From the NCBI RefSeq assembly GCF_036370855.1, contig NC_088132.1, positions 65,138,841-65,202,840 of the forward strand: DNA of 64,000 nt. Direction: 5' to 3'. Made by a program: the position numbers and the translations under genes. Positions 42,501 through 54,243 of the stretch are shown piece by piece. Positions within the stretch are counted from its first letter, which is position 1; each line of letters opens with the position of its first letter. The notes under the pieces are model-generated. The model ran no database searches, had not been told where the DNA came from, and was given only the letters and a program-made list of their open reading frames with translations. The stretch is from Dromaius novaehollandiae. Its lineage: Eukaryota; Chordata; Aves; Casuariiformes; Dromaiidae.

Positions 42501-44705
42501 ATTAACAACAAGGGTCATGCATTAAACCTTTTCCTATGTTTAAAGAGATATTAATGCTTTCTGCTTATACTGACTTTACATGCTCAAAAGACTGGTTAAC
42601 TACAGTGGTGAAAATGCTTAGTCCAGAAGGATTAAAGTGAATGATACTCTGTCTATCTAAAGAATAAAATAAGCAAAGCCTGGGAATATTGGCCTAATGA
42701 ATAGCTTGCTCCAATGCATCAGCCACGGATTAATTATGTATCATGAGGTACATCATTTCATGGTGATCTTTAAAAGGTGGGGGCAGACTTTTCAGAGGAC
42801 TTAGATACAAGTTGGAGACCCCCCCCACAAACTGCTTTTTGCTTGAGAAGAGGGTTTTTTGCAGGAGAACTTAGGAAAATTGTGCTCTGAAGTATCCAGC
42901 TGGATGCACAGTTGATCGATACAAAAGCAGTCGTTGCTCAATTCCCTGTAAAGTGCTGAACCTAAGGGTTGAAACCTTTTCTGCTTCCAGAAAGAATACC
43001 AAACATTATATACGGTGATGTAATTATGATGTAAACTAGCACCAAGGCAATTTACACTGTAAATTTAAAAAAAAGAATTAGCACTGATCTGATCTGCTCC
43101 AGAAAATCTTCCACATTTAAAGTGTATTTTCTCCAAGTTAAATAATGGTGCCAGATTTTCTGCTGTTGATAGCTGGAGAAGCTTCATTTACTCCTGTTGC
43201 ACCAATTTTCAAGGGACAGTTTAGTTCAGGGCTTTACAGGACCAAGCTGTTCATTGGAAAGAAAAACTTAATGGATTCAACAGGTAAAACAACAAAGAAA
43301 TATTAAAACCAGAGGGAATGAACACTGGATTTATTTTATTACTTAATCAGTGGACAGTGTGGAAGGCCATATTTTCATTATTTCCTCCAGTGGTACTCAT
43401 GGATAAGCCAGACCTCTATCTGTTCGTATTGTTTTCTTCCATTCCATGTATTTCTTGATCCATTGTAATAATTTACTTTGGCTTCTAGCTCCAAGCACAG
43501 AATGCAGTTTCCATTTTATTCCAAATAATATTGGCTTGTTGCTAGGGGAGTGTGCTGATTTCTTTTACGATTTCTTTTCCTCGCCACATCTGCATGTAAT
43601 TTTTTTATTTATCATCTCTCTAGCACATTTTCCCTGTGAGAAGCTGAAACGTGAAACACAGCCCTTTCAGATCTTGCTTGGTGTTTTAAACGAGGAGCGT
43701 TTCCTAATTATATTTATATAAAAGGATTTTAACAGCATGGTTCTACTACGAGGTGTAAATGCCTACGTGCATGTGTGGATAGGTCTGCACCCTCTTTTGT
43801 TATCTCCTCTGAGTGAGGAAGCAGGTGTGAATGTAAAGGCAGGTATGAATTAATTGGGTGAGTCAAGTTGGGTCTTCCCCAACTCCTCTTTACTCCAGAC
43901 TAACCTGCTGCACTAAGTAACCTGCTTCTTTGGGCTATTTCACCCTTGCAAGCAGATTTAGCCTGGGGGACCGCAATGGTTTCTGCCCTTAGCTGTGCTC
44001 CTTGGCCCTCTGTTAGCATTTAGCCTCTCCCTCCCGTTGAGGGACTGCTCCATGGGGTTTACAGAGGCTCCTCAGCCACCGCAGGTTCCAGTCTGGCCTA
44101 CTAGTATAAACCAATGTCAATTTTAGTTCATGTTAATGCCAAATTAAATGGACAGTGGTTTATATTAGTCTGCTGAGCCGTGAACTTTGGGGCCGTCTTC
44201 GCAAACGTTGGGTTGGGTTTTTTTGGAAAACGGGCTTTTGCCGTGTTGTGACTGTGATGGGGTCAGGAAGAGCACATCCATTTCTAATTTATTTGCTCAG
44301 TAGAACCTTGCACTTTTGTTCCTCTTTGGTTTTTAGCTGCGATCTTCACTTCCACACTTGAACTATTCCTTTCCCTTCCCAGAGGATAGCTGCGTGGCTG
44401 CTGAAAATCAGGTTGTCTACAGCTATTAGTTGCTCTCATTTCATGGCAATGAGTAGAGCTTTGTCAGTTTATACCAGTAGAGATTTCAACGCTGATGCTA
44501 TAAGTTTTACACTTTAAATTCACTGACTGCAGTTCTGGGTTACACGTAAAACCAGGTGTGAGCTTGTATATTTAAACAACTGCCAGCTGACAACTATGAT
44601 TAGAAGAATTGTATTATGTGTAACTATGTACAGTTTAAAATGGATGCATTACCTGCAAATATTTGCCTGAGTGTAGGTCTCCCTTTGGCATATGTTAAAC
44701 AGATT

Positions 44706-44735
44706 TCCTGTCCTCTCCTGTCCTGTCCGGTCCTG
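44706..44735 (+). repeat. short (TCCTG)n simple repeat
   Basis: There are about six imperfect TCCTG units in a row. Confidence 0.6.
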
Positions 44736-46120
44736 CACAGGTTCTGATATTCACGTTTCCAGAAGTAAATGAACAGCCTACTGAAATGCAACATGCAATG
44801 TATTGGTTTTCTTATCCTCTTCACAAAAGAGATGAGCGAAGTATTTTGTTTGGGATCTGTCTATCCACACATTTATACTCATGGAGAAAAGGCTTTCCTC
44901 GTCTCCTGCATTACCAGTGCAGCCTTTCATTTTATTTGCCAGCCTCCTGGCAGTGTCCTTGGGCCGCTGGGGACACAGGCTTCCCAAATGGCAAGGTGGT
45001 CACGTATGAGTTTAGAACTTGATTCTGTTCCCACCAGCTCTGGTGGCAGCAACTTTTGGTATTCAGAGAGGTATTCATGGTTAGCTTTATTCTTTCTTTC
45101 CTTCCTTGGAGATCTTTCTTTAGAGCAGAGATTTCCATCTCTCTGGTGCTTCATCTGTTTTACTGAACTCTTAGGTTGTTTGCTGTTTCTTGTCAAGGCT
45201 CTGGCTGGGTGAATAAAGCCTTGGGGGAGGAGGGGAAGGAAAACTGAGCCTTATTTTCTGTTTATTTATGCTGGTTTCATTCAAGAGTAGCATAAGGGCA
45301 GCCCATAGAGTTTGATGAGTAAAGAAGTGGTGTAAATGGGAGGAGAATCGGTCCCTCCAGATGCGTGTTTGGGCTGTGCTGACAGCGCCAGTGACAGATG
45401 GGGTTTCCCCCTTTGGTTGTGAGGTCAGGGGCATCTCATGGATCATTTTCCTGAACTTCCTGCGGAAGATCCCGCAAAATGCTGGTTTCTGTCTGACCTG
45501 TTTCTAGTCCTAGCAATAATCTTGGAGTGAAATGTTTAACTCACCTCCACCTAGTACTGATTAAAAGTACCATTTCAATGCAAGCAAGAAAAAACTCTAC
45601 TAAAATATCTGAGCTCGTATGTTAGTTAAATGGCATGATCTTTGTTCTTCAAAGTAACTGTCCGCTTCCCCTCAGAGGGCTATGCAAAGATTTCTTAAAA
45701 AAAAAGAATTCTTCCAGCAGTGATATAATTCAATGTGATTTTCTTCCCTGCCGCAGGAGCTCTCTTTTACTAACAGAGCTGTTCTATCAGCAGTATGCCC
45801 AGTGTCAGAGCGAGCCCTGTCCTGAAGGAAGGTATGTAACCTACTGGGTTTTTTTTGGTTGTGTGTGGGTTTTTTTTTTTCTTTTGGCAGACGTCCTTGA
45901 GCATTTGAGACGGATGTGAGAGAGTTTTTAGTCCTCATGCAAAACAACCAACTAAACATAACAGATTACATCAGCGCAGGCTTTTCAATTCCTGGATGGC
46001 AGCAGAGTGCTAATCCAACCTTCATCCTGGATTTCATGAACTGAAACAAGGGAGGCTGGCAGGAGCTGCGCTGCCGGATTGAGGAAGCTGACGACGGTGC
46101 AGCATGTGGGCAACACACTG

Positions 46121-46126
46121 TATAAA
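46121..46126 (+). promoter_or_regulatory. TATA box of ESM1
   Basis: TATAAA lies 136 bases before the ESM1 start codon. Initiation about 30 bases on would give a 5' UTR of roughly 100 bases. It sits in moderately GC-rich proximal sequence. Confidence 0.65.
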
Positions 46127-46256
46127 GCTCATAAACTTGTAGGCTGATGTGCGCAGCTCCCACCTTGGATTCTGTACCGCTGCCTCCCGCAGCACCGGGC
46201 GCCACGCGGAGCACTAAAACCCGCTCTTGGGGACGGAGCACTTACCCCTGCAAGAC

Positions 46257-46557
46257 ATGAAGGGCTTCCTGTTGCTCACCCTCCTCCTGCTGCCCGTGCA
46301 CGCTGGAACTGCTTGGAGTGCCAAATACGCGGTAGATTGTCCCGAGCCCTGTGACAGTAACGCGTGCAAAAGTACCTTGCGCTGTAAGCGAACGGTGCTG
46401 GATGACTGTGGCTGCTGCAGAGTGTGTGCGGCTGCTCTGGGGGAGACTTGCTATCGTACGGTCTCGGGTATGGATGGTGTCAAGTGTGGTCCTGGGCTGA
46501 AGTGCCAGTTTTACACTGAGGAGGATGACTTTGGTGATGAATTTGGTATCTGCAAAG
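46257..46557 (+). CDS. ESM1: ESM1 exon 1, signal peptide and Cys-rich domain
   Basis: The start ATG is at 46257 and the donor GTAACA begins at 46558. It contains 100 codons plus one base, ending EFGICK, and carries 16 of the Cys residues, all in this exon's mature part. Confidence 0.95.
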
Positions 46558-49500
46558 GTAACAATATTCACTTTGCATGCACCCACTGTGGCAATTTGAC
46601 AGCAACCTACATATAGAGCTTGCCTCCTGCTTGAAAGGGCTAAAATCGGATTTTTCTAGCTCAGCCCTTAGACAAGGAGAAAGTGAAAAATACCTGCTGG
46701 TATTGAAAGATGTTCCATGTAGATGGGACCAGGGGAATTAATGTGAGAATATTGTTTAGACTCGGGGACGTCTTTAAGGAAATATGAATGGGAGATAAGA
46801 TTTTTGACTGAGACTTCGGAGACCTGGGCACTAGTCCTGATCCTTCCACTGCTTTGGTGGGTGGCTTTGTGTAAACTGCAAAGACCTTAATCCTGCAAGT
46901 CCAGCCTTGCTGCTGGGTCCCTGCCCCTGCCGGGCTGCCCTGGGGCTACGCGCAGGTGTGGAGGGTCCCTCGGGCACTGCCGTTCGCCTGCGTGCGGACC
47001 GGGAGCTGGCTCTGGGGTCTGTGAAACGGAGATAACGGTGCTGCGCGACCTCCTGGGGACATTGCTGTATTTAATCCGTTCCTGCCTTTGAGGTGCTCAG
47101 CTACTCTAGGGATGTGGTCAGGGGAGGCAAACGGAGCCTCTCCTGCCTGCAGGACAGTAGCGACAGCACAGGAGCTGAATCTGAGACGAGCAGAGAGCCA
47201 CTGCTTTAGATCACACCAGGTACGCTGCATGCCCATTTCTTCAGTCATAGACCATAACGGCATGTTTCAGTTAAGAGCAATTCTCACCTTGTTATGAAGG
47301 CGATTTGTTTAAAGGAAAGACGGTATTAAATTACAGAGAGGTAGGAGGAAAGTTTTTGAAATAAATAATTAAAAAAGGCTCTGTAAAGCACGAATGCAGT
47401 GAGTTTTCCTGTGTTCAGGTACCACTTCAGTAAGCAGATACAGTTATGCCTCTGAATAACTTCCTTAAAAATGAAGAAGTCTCGACAGTTAAATATTAGA
47501 AGTATTAATAACTTCAGTTAAGGGAATGGTTTAGGGCTGGATGCTGCAGAAACCATTCAGGTTGACTCACATAGGAGACACATGTAGTTACACTGGCATA
47601 TGAATCATACAAATTCATGTGCATGTTTGAGGGTGAAACCCAAAATACCCCCCTTTCTTTCTAAAGACTAGAATTTATGTCTAAAAATCATACCTTTTGT
47701 GCACCCATCAGCAAAAAGTATGTTACTGAGTAAGCTGAATGACCTTCAGTTTATTAAAAATATTGCAGTGCAAGGTATCAGCTATAATTCCTTTAATATT
47801 TCCTTAAACAAGTACATACTTTTCACTGTCCTCATAGGAATTTCTTTGCAACAGCACACTTAAAATTGGAAAAAGGAAACACTGAGGGACATGAGATCTG
47901 AATGTCTGTAGTTGAATCCTGGAAGCTCTGCAGAAAATATTAAGGAACTATAAAGTAAAATCTTTTTCCCAGTGAGTCAGTGGACAAACTCTCATTAATT
48001 GCAGTAAAGCCATATCTTGACTTTGAGTTCTGAATTGATATTTAGGGCTTGTATTCCCCACAGATTTATTTGCACTAATTTTATAGATCACTTTTCTATC
48101 TTTTTTTCTTTTTTATCTCAGCTCTGAGATAGTATAATCTCTTTCTGTACATATTTGATTTTTATCAGGCAAAGTATTGAGTCAATATTGTTATTTTATC
48201 TATCCATATATAGATATGATACTAGATCACTCATTTATTTTAATAAGTTTCAATTTTATACTGAATCATGGAGTGAGGATGGCTAGATTCTCTTCAGTTG
48301 TATGTGACTAACCTGCTTTGAAGTTGTGGACAAATGACTTGAACTCTTGTTATTCTATTTCTTAATTCTGAAATGGGTAAAATATGCACGGTATGTGTTT
48401 CAGAGCAGTTTGCTGAGCATTAATTAATTCATGTTCTTGAGAGTACTTATCTAAACAGTTTTAAAAGAGTGCATCATATTATAATCAACAGTAATGTTAT
48501 TATTGTCCAAAACAGACTCAGGAAGACCGGTGCTCTGCACTTTTACTGGGAAATTCCCTCTTAACTTCAGACATTTCTGTCGCAGCGGGAATCTGCTCTT
48601 GATTCCTTTAAATCACAGGGAGTTATTTGCTAGTTTATGTAAGATCAGTCTCTTACTGAACATCACCTGCTAGCAGCAAAATTGACTCACATCTCTCAGT
48701 TTCATCTGTCCTGAAGAGCGCTGGCAAGTCCTGGATTGATCCCTTGTGGAACCAAGCGCCTTTGGACTTGGACTTGTTTTCCGCTGGGCTCTGCACAGCT
48801 CTGCGTCCCCCTCTCCGAGCCGAGCAGCTGAGCACCTGCAGCCACCCGACCAGGCGAAGTGGCAGTATCTGCCCCGTGCGGCGTGTGCTCCCTGCCCCGC
48901 TTGCCCCTGGCGGAGGACTGCGCACTCACAAACCGTTTTGTTTTGGCAGGATTTTGTTTCTGTTTTATGTGGACAAGCAGCAGATCAAAGAGCGCCCTTG
49001 CTTGGGATGGGGAGCGTGGTGAAGCTCAGGGAGGTGCCCAGGCTGCAGGGACTCACAGGGCTGTCCCTAGGAGAGACCGGCTGGTTTTCCAGAGCTTTTT
49101 GTGACCTCTTTAGAGCGTATTCGCTGTTTTGGCTGGGGCGGTAGGTGAGATCTTTGCTGTCTGCCGTAGGAAGACAATACTTTGCTGTAGGAGAAGCCTC
49201 CGCATGCCGGCAGGCTCTTCCCTGAGCACCAGCAGCCGTTTTCCGCCTTGCTTGGCCCTGGCTTTCCGAGGCCGGGGGAGGCAGTTTGCCACCCTGGATA
49301 GCTCCTCCGGGCAGGAATTGGCAGCCCCAATGGAGCCTATAGGAAGTGTCCGTTTCGGTAAAACAGCCTCAGCGTTGTCAACAAATTACAGCTCTAAATC
49401 ACTGAAGTCGTGTAAGTCATACAACAGCATGCCTGAATAGTGAGTTCAGAAACATTCTTCAGTTGTCCTCTTTTCTAAATCCCATGCTAATCTGCTTAAG

Positions 49501-52309
49501 CTAAAAAACAAAACTTCACCAGACACTATCTGTAGTTTTAACTGCATCCTCTGTGATTATGTATTTAGATATTCACATTGCCTTTCATTTGCATTTTAAC
49601 ACCACAAGTGTTTCAGAGAAAGATTACCGATAGCACATTGTAAATAACATTGCATTGCAACATATGCTGTAGGAGAAGAAAGATGTATATAGTGTGTGGT
49701 AAGGAAAACTTATGCTTGTTAAAACTGGAAAATACTGGTAAAAAAGTCAGCATCATGAAATCCTTTAATTTCACTTAGAGGTTTTCCACTTTTAAGGATA
49801 TACGCAGACCAACTATTGAGAGAGCTGGTAGTTGACTTGGCTCGCTGAGGATTGCTTTGCTATATTACTTCCCAATGTGTCCTCTTTCAGAGTGTCCCTA
49901 CGGCACCTATGGAATGGAATGCAGGAAAACTTGCAACTGTCCGTCTGGCATCTGTGACAGAGTAACTGGGAAGTGTTTGAAGTTCCCATTTTTTCAACTC
50001 TCTGCTTCAAAGCCTCCGAATCGACGAAAAGTAATTTCACACACAGGTAAGACTTCGTGGGGCAGTTGATTTTAGCAGAAACCACCTTGTACGTGATCTA
50101 CGAGCGTGCTGTAGATGCTGTGCATGAGTGATGTGTACTTTGGTGGAGCTCTGCAAATAGCTAACAGCACAAGGCACATTTATTTTTCTCGTTGGCAGCT
50201 CCCTTAACATAAGGCAAGGAATTAGGTGAGCTGTAACACATGGTAAATAACGTGTTGAAACCCTAATATAGGCAAAATGGTTTGTAGCTGTTGCACATGC
50301 TGGCAGTATGAGGTCACTCGTGCAACGGGAGGGTATGCTAAGATTTGTGTCAGCCAGTTTAAATGTATGCAGCTACTTTGTCTAGAATAGGATATCACTA
50401 GATGACACTAGTGTTACCGGTGGTAAAAATTACATCTCCTTGCTATGAAGTCAGGGCTTTATACATTTTCGGATGTCAGTGAGCTGTTTTATGAAATGAT
50501 TTAGTTCAGTTATTTACCATAGTATGTATTCTGGAATATGTACTTATGTTTAAGATTACGTCTCAAGCTTGTAAAAGATCCTTCCAGAATTAAAAAAAAA
50601 AGGAAGGTATGTGAAAAAATGGAGTATTTGGAGAGAGAAGGGAAAGATTACTGAATTTTTTAAAGCTGAGGTTAAAATTTCTTCCCCTTTGATTCTCCAG
50701 CTGATAATACTGAATGGAGTAATGCTGACCCTAAACTTAAACACCAATTAAAATGAATACGAATGTAAACATTTTCAATAAATATCAGAGATTTAATCCT
50801 AGCACTACTGGGAACTTTTCTAGGATTTCACCCCAAAGTCCTTGAAGTTTACTTCTCCTCCAGCTGCAATTTGTTTGCCTTGTTCTGATTCTCTCCTGTT
50901 ATATTAAGCTATCTAGATTTTTTTGCCTCAATATAGGGGTTATCTTGCTCCCATTCTCTATATAGAGAAGAACAGAAAGGAACAAACTGCTCATATCACA
51001 TTAAAAATCGTCTTTGAAAAAAACTTTGCAAGTTGGATCGGTCTTGTTCCTTTCTGATTTTTCTCTGTGGTTATGTTCTTCTGCCTTTCTATGTTTGCTT
51101 AGTACCAAGGGTGCTGAAATAACTTGAAAAAATACTGTTGTCTTCCTTTTTTTCTTTTTTTCTGCATCTACTATGTATCCTCACATGTTCCCAGGTAGCC
51201 TGTTTTCCTCAGTTCCTCCTCCACTTTCTCACCCACACCTCCCACTTTTGAATCAAACCTTGTGCAGACTCAATATTCAGCTAATTGTCTGAACCCAACC
51301 AGGGGGAAATCTTCACCCCAGAGAAACAAGCAGAATTTTTGCTATTACCAATGCAAAGCTTACACACCAATTTCTACCCCTCAGAATTTCCTCGCTGGTA
51401 GTAGACCAGGAATATTGTGTATAGTACGTCATGGGAAAGTCACACATGACTGCATTTAATAGTGGTCTTTAGTGGTAGCTATATAATCCAGGATGGATTC
51501 TTGGCTAATTATAACCACTGTGAATGCTTCTATATTTTATTCAGGTGAGTTTCTGGCCCATATGTTTTAGAAAGACACTATGGCTACATCTACCCTAGTA
51601 AATTAAGCAGTGCCAGAGAGTGTTCCTGCGTATTGCAGTTCCATCACCTTTCCTGTCAGACCGCTGGGCAGTGCCTGGCATGCTGGCGTGGCTAGTCCCA
51701 GGCCAGCTGGCCTCTCTTCCCAGCAACCGCAGCCAGAGTTCGGGAATTAGCATGAGCCAGGGACCATTTCCAGTAGACAAACTGGATATCTTTTACCTTC
51801 TTCTGGAGGGTAAGAGAGTTTAATGGCATGCATCAGGCTATTCCATGCCAGCTGCCCTCCACGAGAGAACGGCTCCAGGCATATTGAATTGACTACTGAA
51901 GGATCCACTACTGTAGAGATCCTGGTGTGGATGTGCTGTGTGGTCCCATGTCACACTGGAGAGTCTGAGAGCTGGAAGCTGAATTCAAGTCACCTGCCTT
52001 ATGCTTAAACTATTAGAAAACTCATCTGTTCTATGCCATAATTTGGCAGATATTTTGCAATTAGATAACCAGAGGCATTCAGGTAGATAGAAAATGGATT
52101 ATCAACTAAGAGTTTACTGAAGTGTTCCCAAACCCAGAGCAGCAGCTGCAGGAAAACATTTTAGTTCTCTCATTTTCACAAAATCTACCTTCTCTTTTAA
52201 ATTTTCAGAGAACGACATGGCGTCAGGGGATGGCAATTCTGTAAAAGAAGAATTTGTTAAGGAGAAAGCAATTCGCTCTCCGGTAATGAAATGGCTAAAT
52301 CCTCGCTGA
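46257..52309 (+). CDS. ESM1: endothelial cell-specific molecule 1 (endocan), complete, three exons
   Basis: ESM1/endocan is a secreted dermatan-sulfate proteoglycan of endothelium, linked to angiogenesis and leukocyte adhesion in mammals. Exons 46257-46557, 49891-50046 and 52209-52309 give 185 codons (human 184). The signal peptide, MKGFLLLTLLLLPVHAGTAW, ends near residue 20. A Cys-rich, IGFBP-N-like region follows: AKYAVDCPEPCDSNACKS, RCKRTVLDDCGCCRVCAAAL, GETCYRTVSGMDGVKCGPGL and FGICK. Exon 2 carries CPYGTYGMECRKTCNC, SGICDRVTGKCLKFPFFQ. The paired Phe residues match the human FPFF motif. Exon 3 keeps the glycosaminoglycan site Ser158 in MASGDGN and ends WLNPR. The ATG at 46257 matches the human start. 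Splice sites are GT-AG and intact. Confidence 0.97.
48700..49340. other. GC-rich block inside ESM1 intron 1
   Basis: A stretch of about 600 bases is clearly richer in G+C and CpG than the surrounding intron. It holds several overlapping open frames, as GC-rich DNA does. No coding similarity was recognised. It could be an intronic enhancer, a CpG island or an old insertion. Confidence 0.35.
49891..50046 (+). CDS. ESM1: ESM1 exon 2
   Basis: The acceptor CCTCTTTCAG ends at 49890 and the donor GTAAGA starts at 50047. It encodes CPYGTYGMECRKTCNC, CDRVTGKCLKFPFFQ and a basic linker PPNRRK. Confidence 0.95.
52209..52309 (+). CDS. ESM1: ESM1 exon 3, glycosaminoglycan site and C-terminus
   Basis: The acceptor AATTTTCAG ends at 52208. 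It encodes NDMASGDGNSVKEEFVKEK, then SPVMKWLNPR and a TGA at 52307-52309. The SGDG acceptor motif is unchanged from human. Confidence 0.95.
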
Positions 52310-52570
52310 TATTTACTTACACTAATAAGACTTTCAAGTGAATGCATTTCTCACAGATTATTGAATATGCAACAACACACTTTAAGAACTAAGTAGATCT
52401 ATAGCATATGAAAATGTAACCTCTGAAGGCCAATTGTGATTCTGTTTTTCATGAGAAAAATGTTTACTTAAAAATAGACTGTACAGTGTATATGATTTTT
52501 GATATTTGTTTTGATAAGTATTTGAACACAGAAGTGTATTGTAGATTGCTGAATGTATAGTAATATTGAA

Positions 52571-52602
52571 ACACACACATGCGCACACATACACACACAC
52601 AC
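52571..52602 (+). repeat. (CA)n microsatellite in the ESM1 3' region
   Basis: An interrupted ACACAC tract with ATGCGC and ATAC interruptions, about 260 bases past the ESM1 stop. Confidence 0.8.
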
Positions 52603-54118
52603 AATTCAACCCTCTTCACTGCAGCCTCAGGCCAGGAAAGCTCTCACTGAATTCAGTGGACATTTTGGGTGAGGCCAAAACTATTGGTATGGAGCCAAGG
52701 TGAAAGAAATGTACGTCAACAAAGCCCAGGATAGAAAGCAATGCCCCTGAGTCACACTGACAAGCATAATAATAATGTAGGAACACAGTGGTGTGAATTA
52801 AATAAACCAACATTAGTCATTAGTCATTTTCTGGGTTTTAGAAGTTTGGTAACAGCTCCTAGGAGAAAAATATGCCTTTTTCAGGGAGAAAGCACCCACC
52901 ATTTAAGTTTATATGTTGTGAATAACTCAGCTAAGACACTGTAAAAATATATTGTATTAGGCGGATATCTAATGTTAAATTCTGTATAGAGAAACAGATG
53001 CTTGGTAAATTATGCAGATTTGTAGAGGAGGACATGAAACTACAGAAGTTGCTTAGTATTATTTAAATGTCTCTATAAAGCAGATATCTTGGTGCCATTA
53101 CAGTGATGTCTGCATTTCATGGGGAAGAGCAGGTCCAAGGCCAGAGGCCAGCGAATGGACCTGCGTACTTTCCATCTTCTCTGCTGGCTGCAGCCCTGCT
53201 CTGGCTCAGAGAATGGCGTTTATCTGACCAAAAGTAGACAAGATATGGCCTCACAGTTAGTTAGCTGATAGAGCAGCCAGACCTGACAGGACTTCCGTGC
53301 CCGTCCTTCATTTCTTAGTTGCAGGAGGAAGCAGTCCTGTTTCAGCCAGCAACATAACCTGCATGCACTAGAGAGTCGTAGGAATCAGCAGTCCCTCTTT
53401 CAGTCCAGACTGGGTTACATATTTGAAACATAAAAATCCATAGTGAGATGGGTTTAGTAATATGTTTGGAAACAATCGGATCCTCAGATATTGGAAATTA
53501 ATGTAGTGGTATAGTGGTATACACTACCAGTGTAGTGGTATTGGAGTAAACCTGGACTGCACGCGTTTAGGAACTGCCTCATAGTGCAGAGCAGCCTCAT
53601 TGGAATTGCAGCCCTATTTCCTTTGAAATCAATGTGAATTTGGACAGCGATGTCAGTGAAAGGAGCTCACTACAGCAGCAGCAGTTTGATGCAGGATCTG
53701 GAAACGTGCTTTAAAATTCCAACAAAAGAAACTCCAAAACCTTTAAAGAGTCCAAATCCTGATCCAAAGCCAATTTCAGTGAATGCAGGTTGTTTTCATC
53801 TATGAAGTAAGTACTGGATCATGCTGTATTAGAATAAAAAGAAGCGTCTACTGCAGCCACTTCAGTATGGCAGTGTGGGTTATCTGACTACAATAATCAG
53901 AGAAAAATGAGCATAAATCCCAAAGTAGCATGTACCACATTTTAACCTTAATTGAATGTTTAGGTCTGAGGGAGAGGGATATTATATTTGGATATTTACA
54001 GGCAAAGGTATTGATTCTCAACTATTGATATCAAAAGTAATTTCTTTCTTGATTTTAGTAAGAGCAGGATCAAACCCATGTTTCTTCAGCAGACTGAAGA
54101 GGATTATTTAAAGACTGT

Positions 54119-54243
54119 AATAAATATTTGCATATGTTATTGTTATTTTGCAACAGTGTCATAAATGACATTATGGGTTTTTGAATGTAAATCTAAGAAG
54201 CTGGTTGGTTTTAAAAAGTATATGATTATTATTGTTCAATAAA
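54119..54243 (+). other. candidate ESM1 polyadenylation signals
   Basis: AATAAA occurs at 54119-54124 and again at 54238-54243, 1.8-1.9 kb past the stop. Human ESM1 has a long 3' UTR, which fits. An earlier AATAAA at 52801 would give a short form. Confidence 0.4.

Larger units (their letters stand above)
29721..46056. other. intergenic region between granzyme pseudogene and ESM1
   Basis: I found no supportable gene in about 16 kb. It contains a CR1 3' end (31970-32229), a GC-rich islet (33400-33560), a short (TCCTG)n patch (44706-44735) and, close to ESM1, a paired ETS-like motif. Open frames of up to 147 codons lack domains or splice context and look accidental. Confidence 0.6.

Noticed and set aside
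44769-45212. 147-codon open frame upstream of ESM1
   Set aside because: Overlapped by comparable frames on both strands and lacks any motif. Most likely chance.
46242-46586. 114-codon frame antisense to ESM1 exon 1
   Set aside because: It is a mirror of the conserved ESM1 coding exon and has no independent support.
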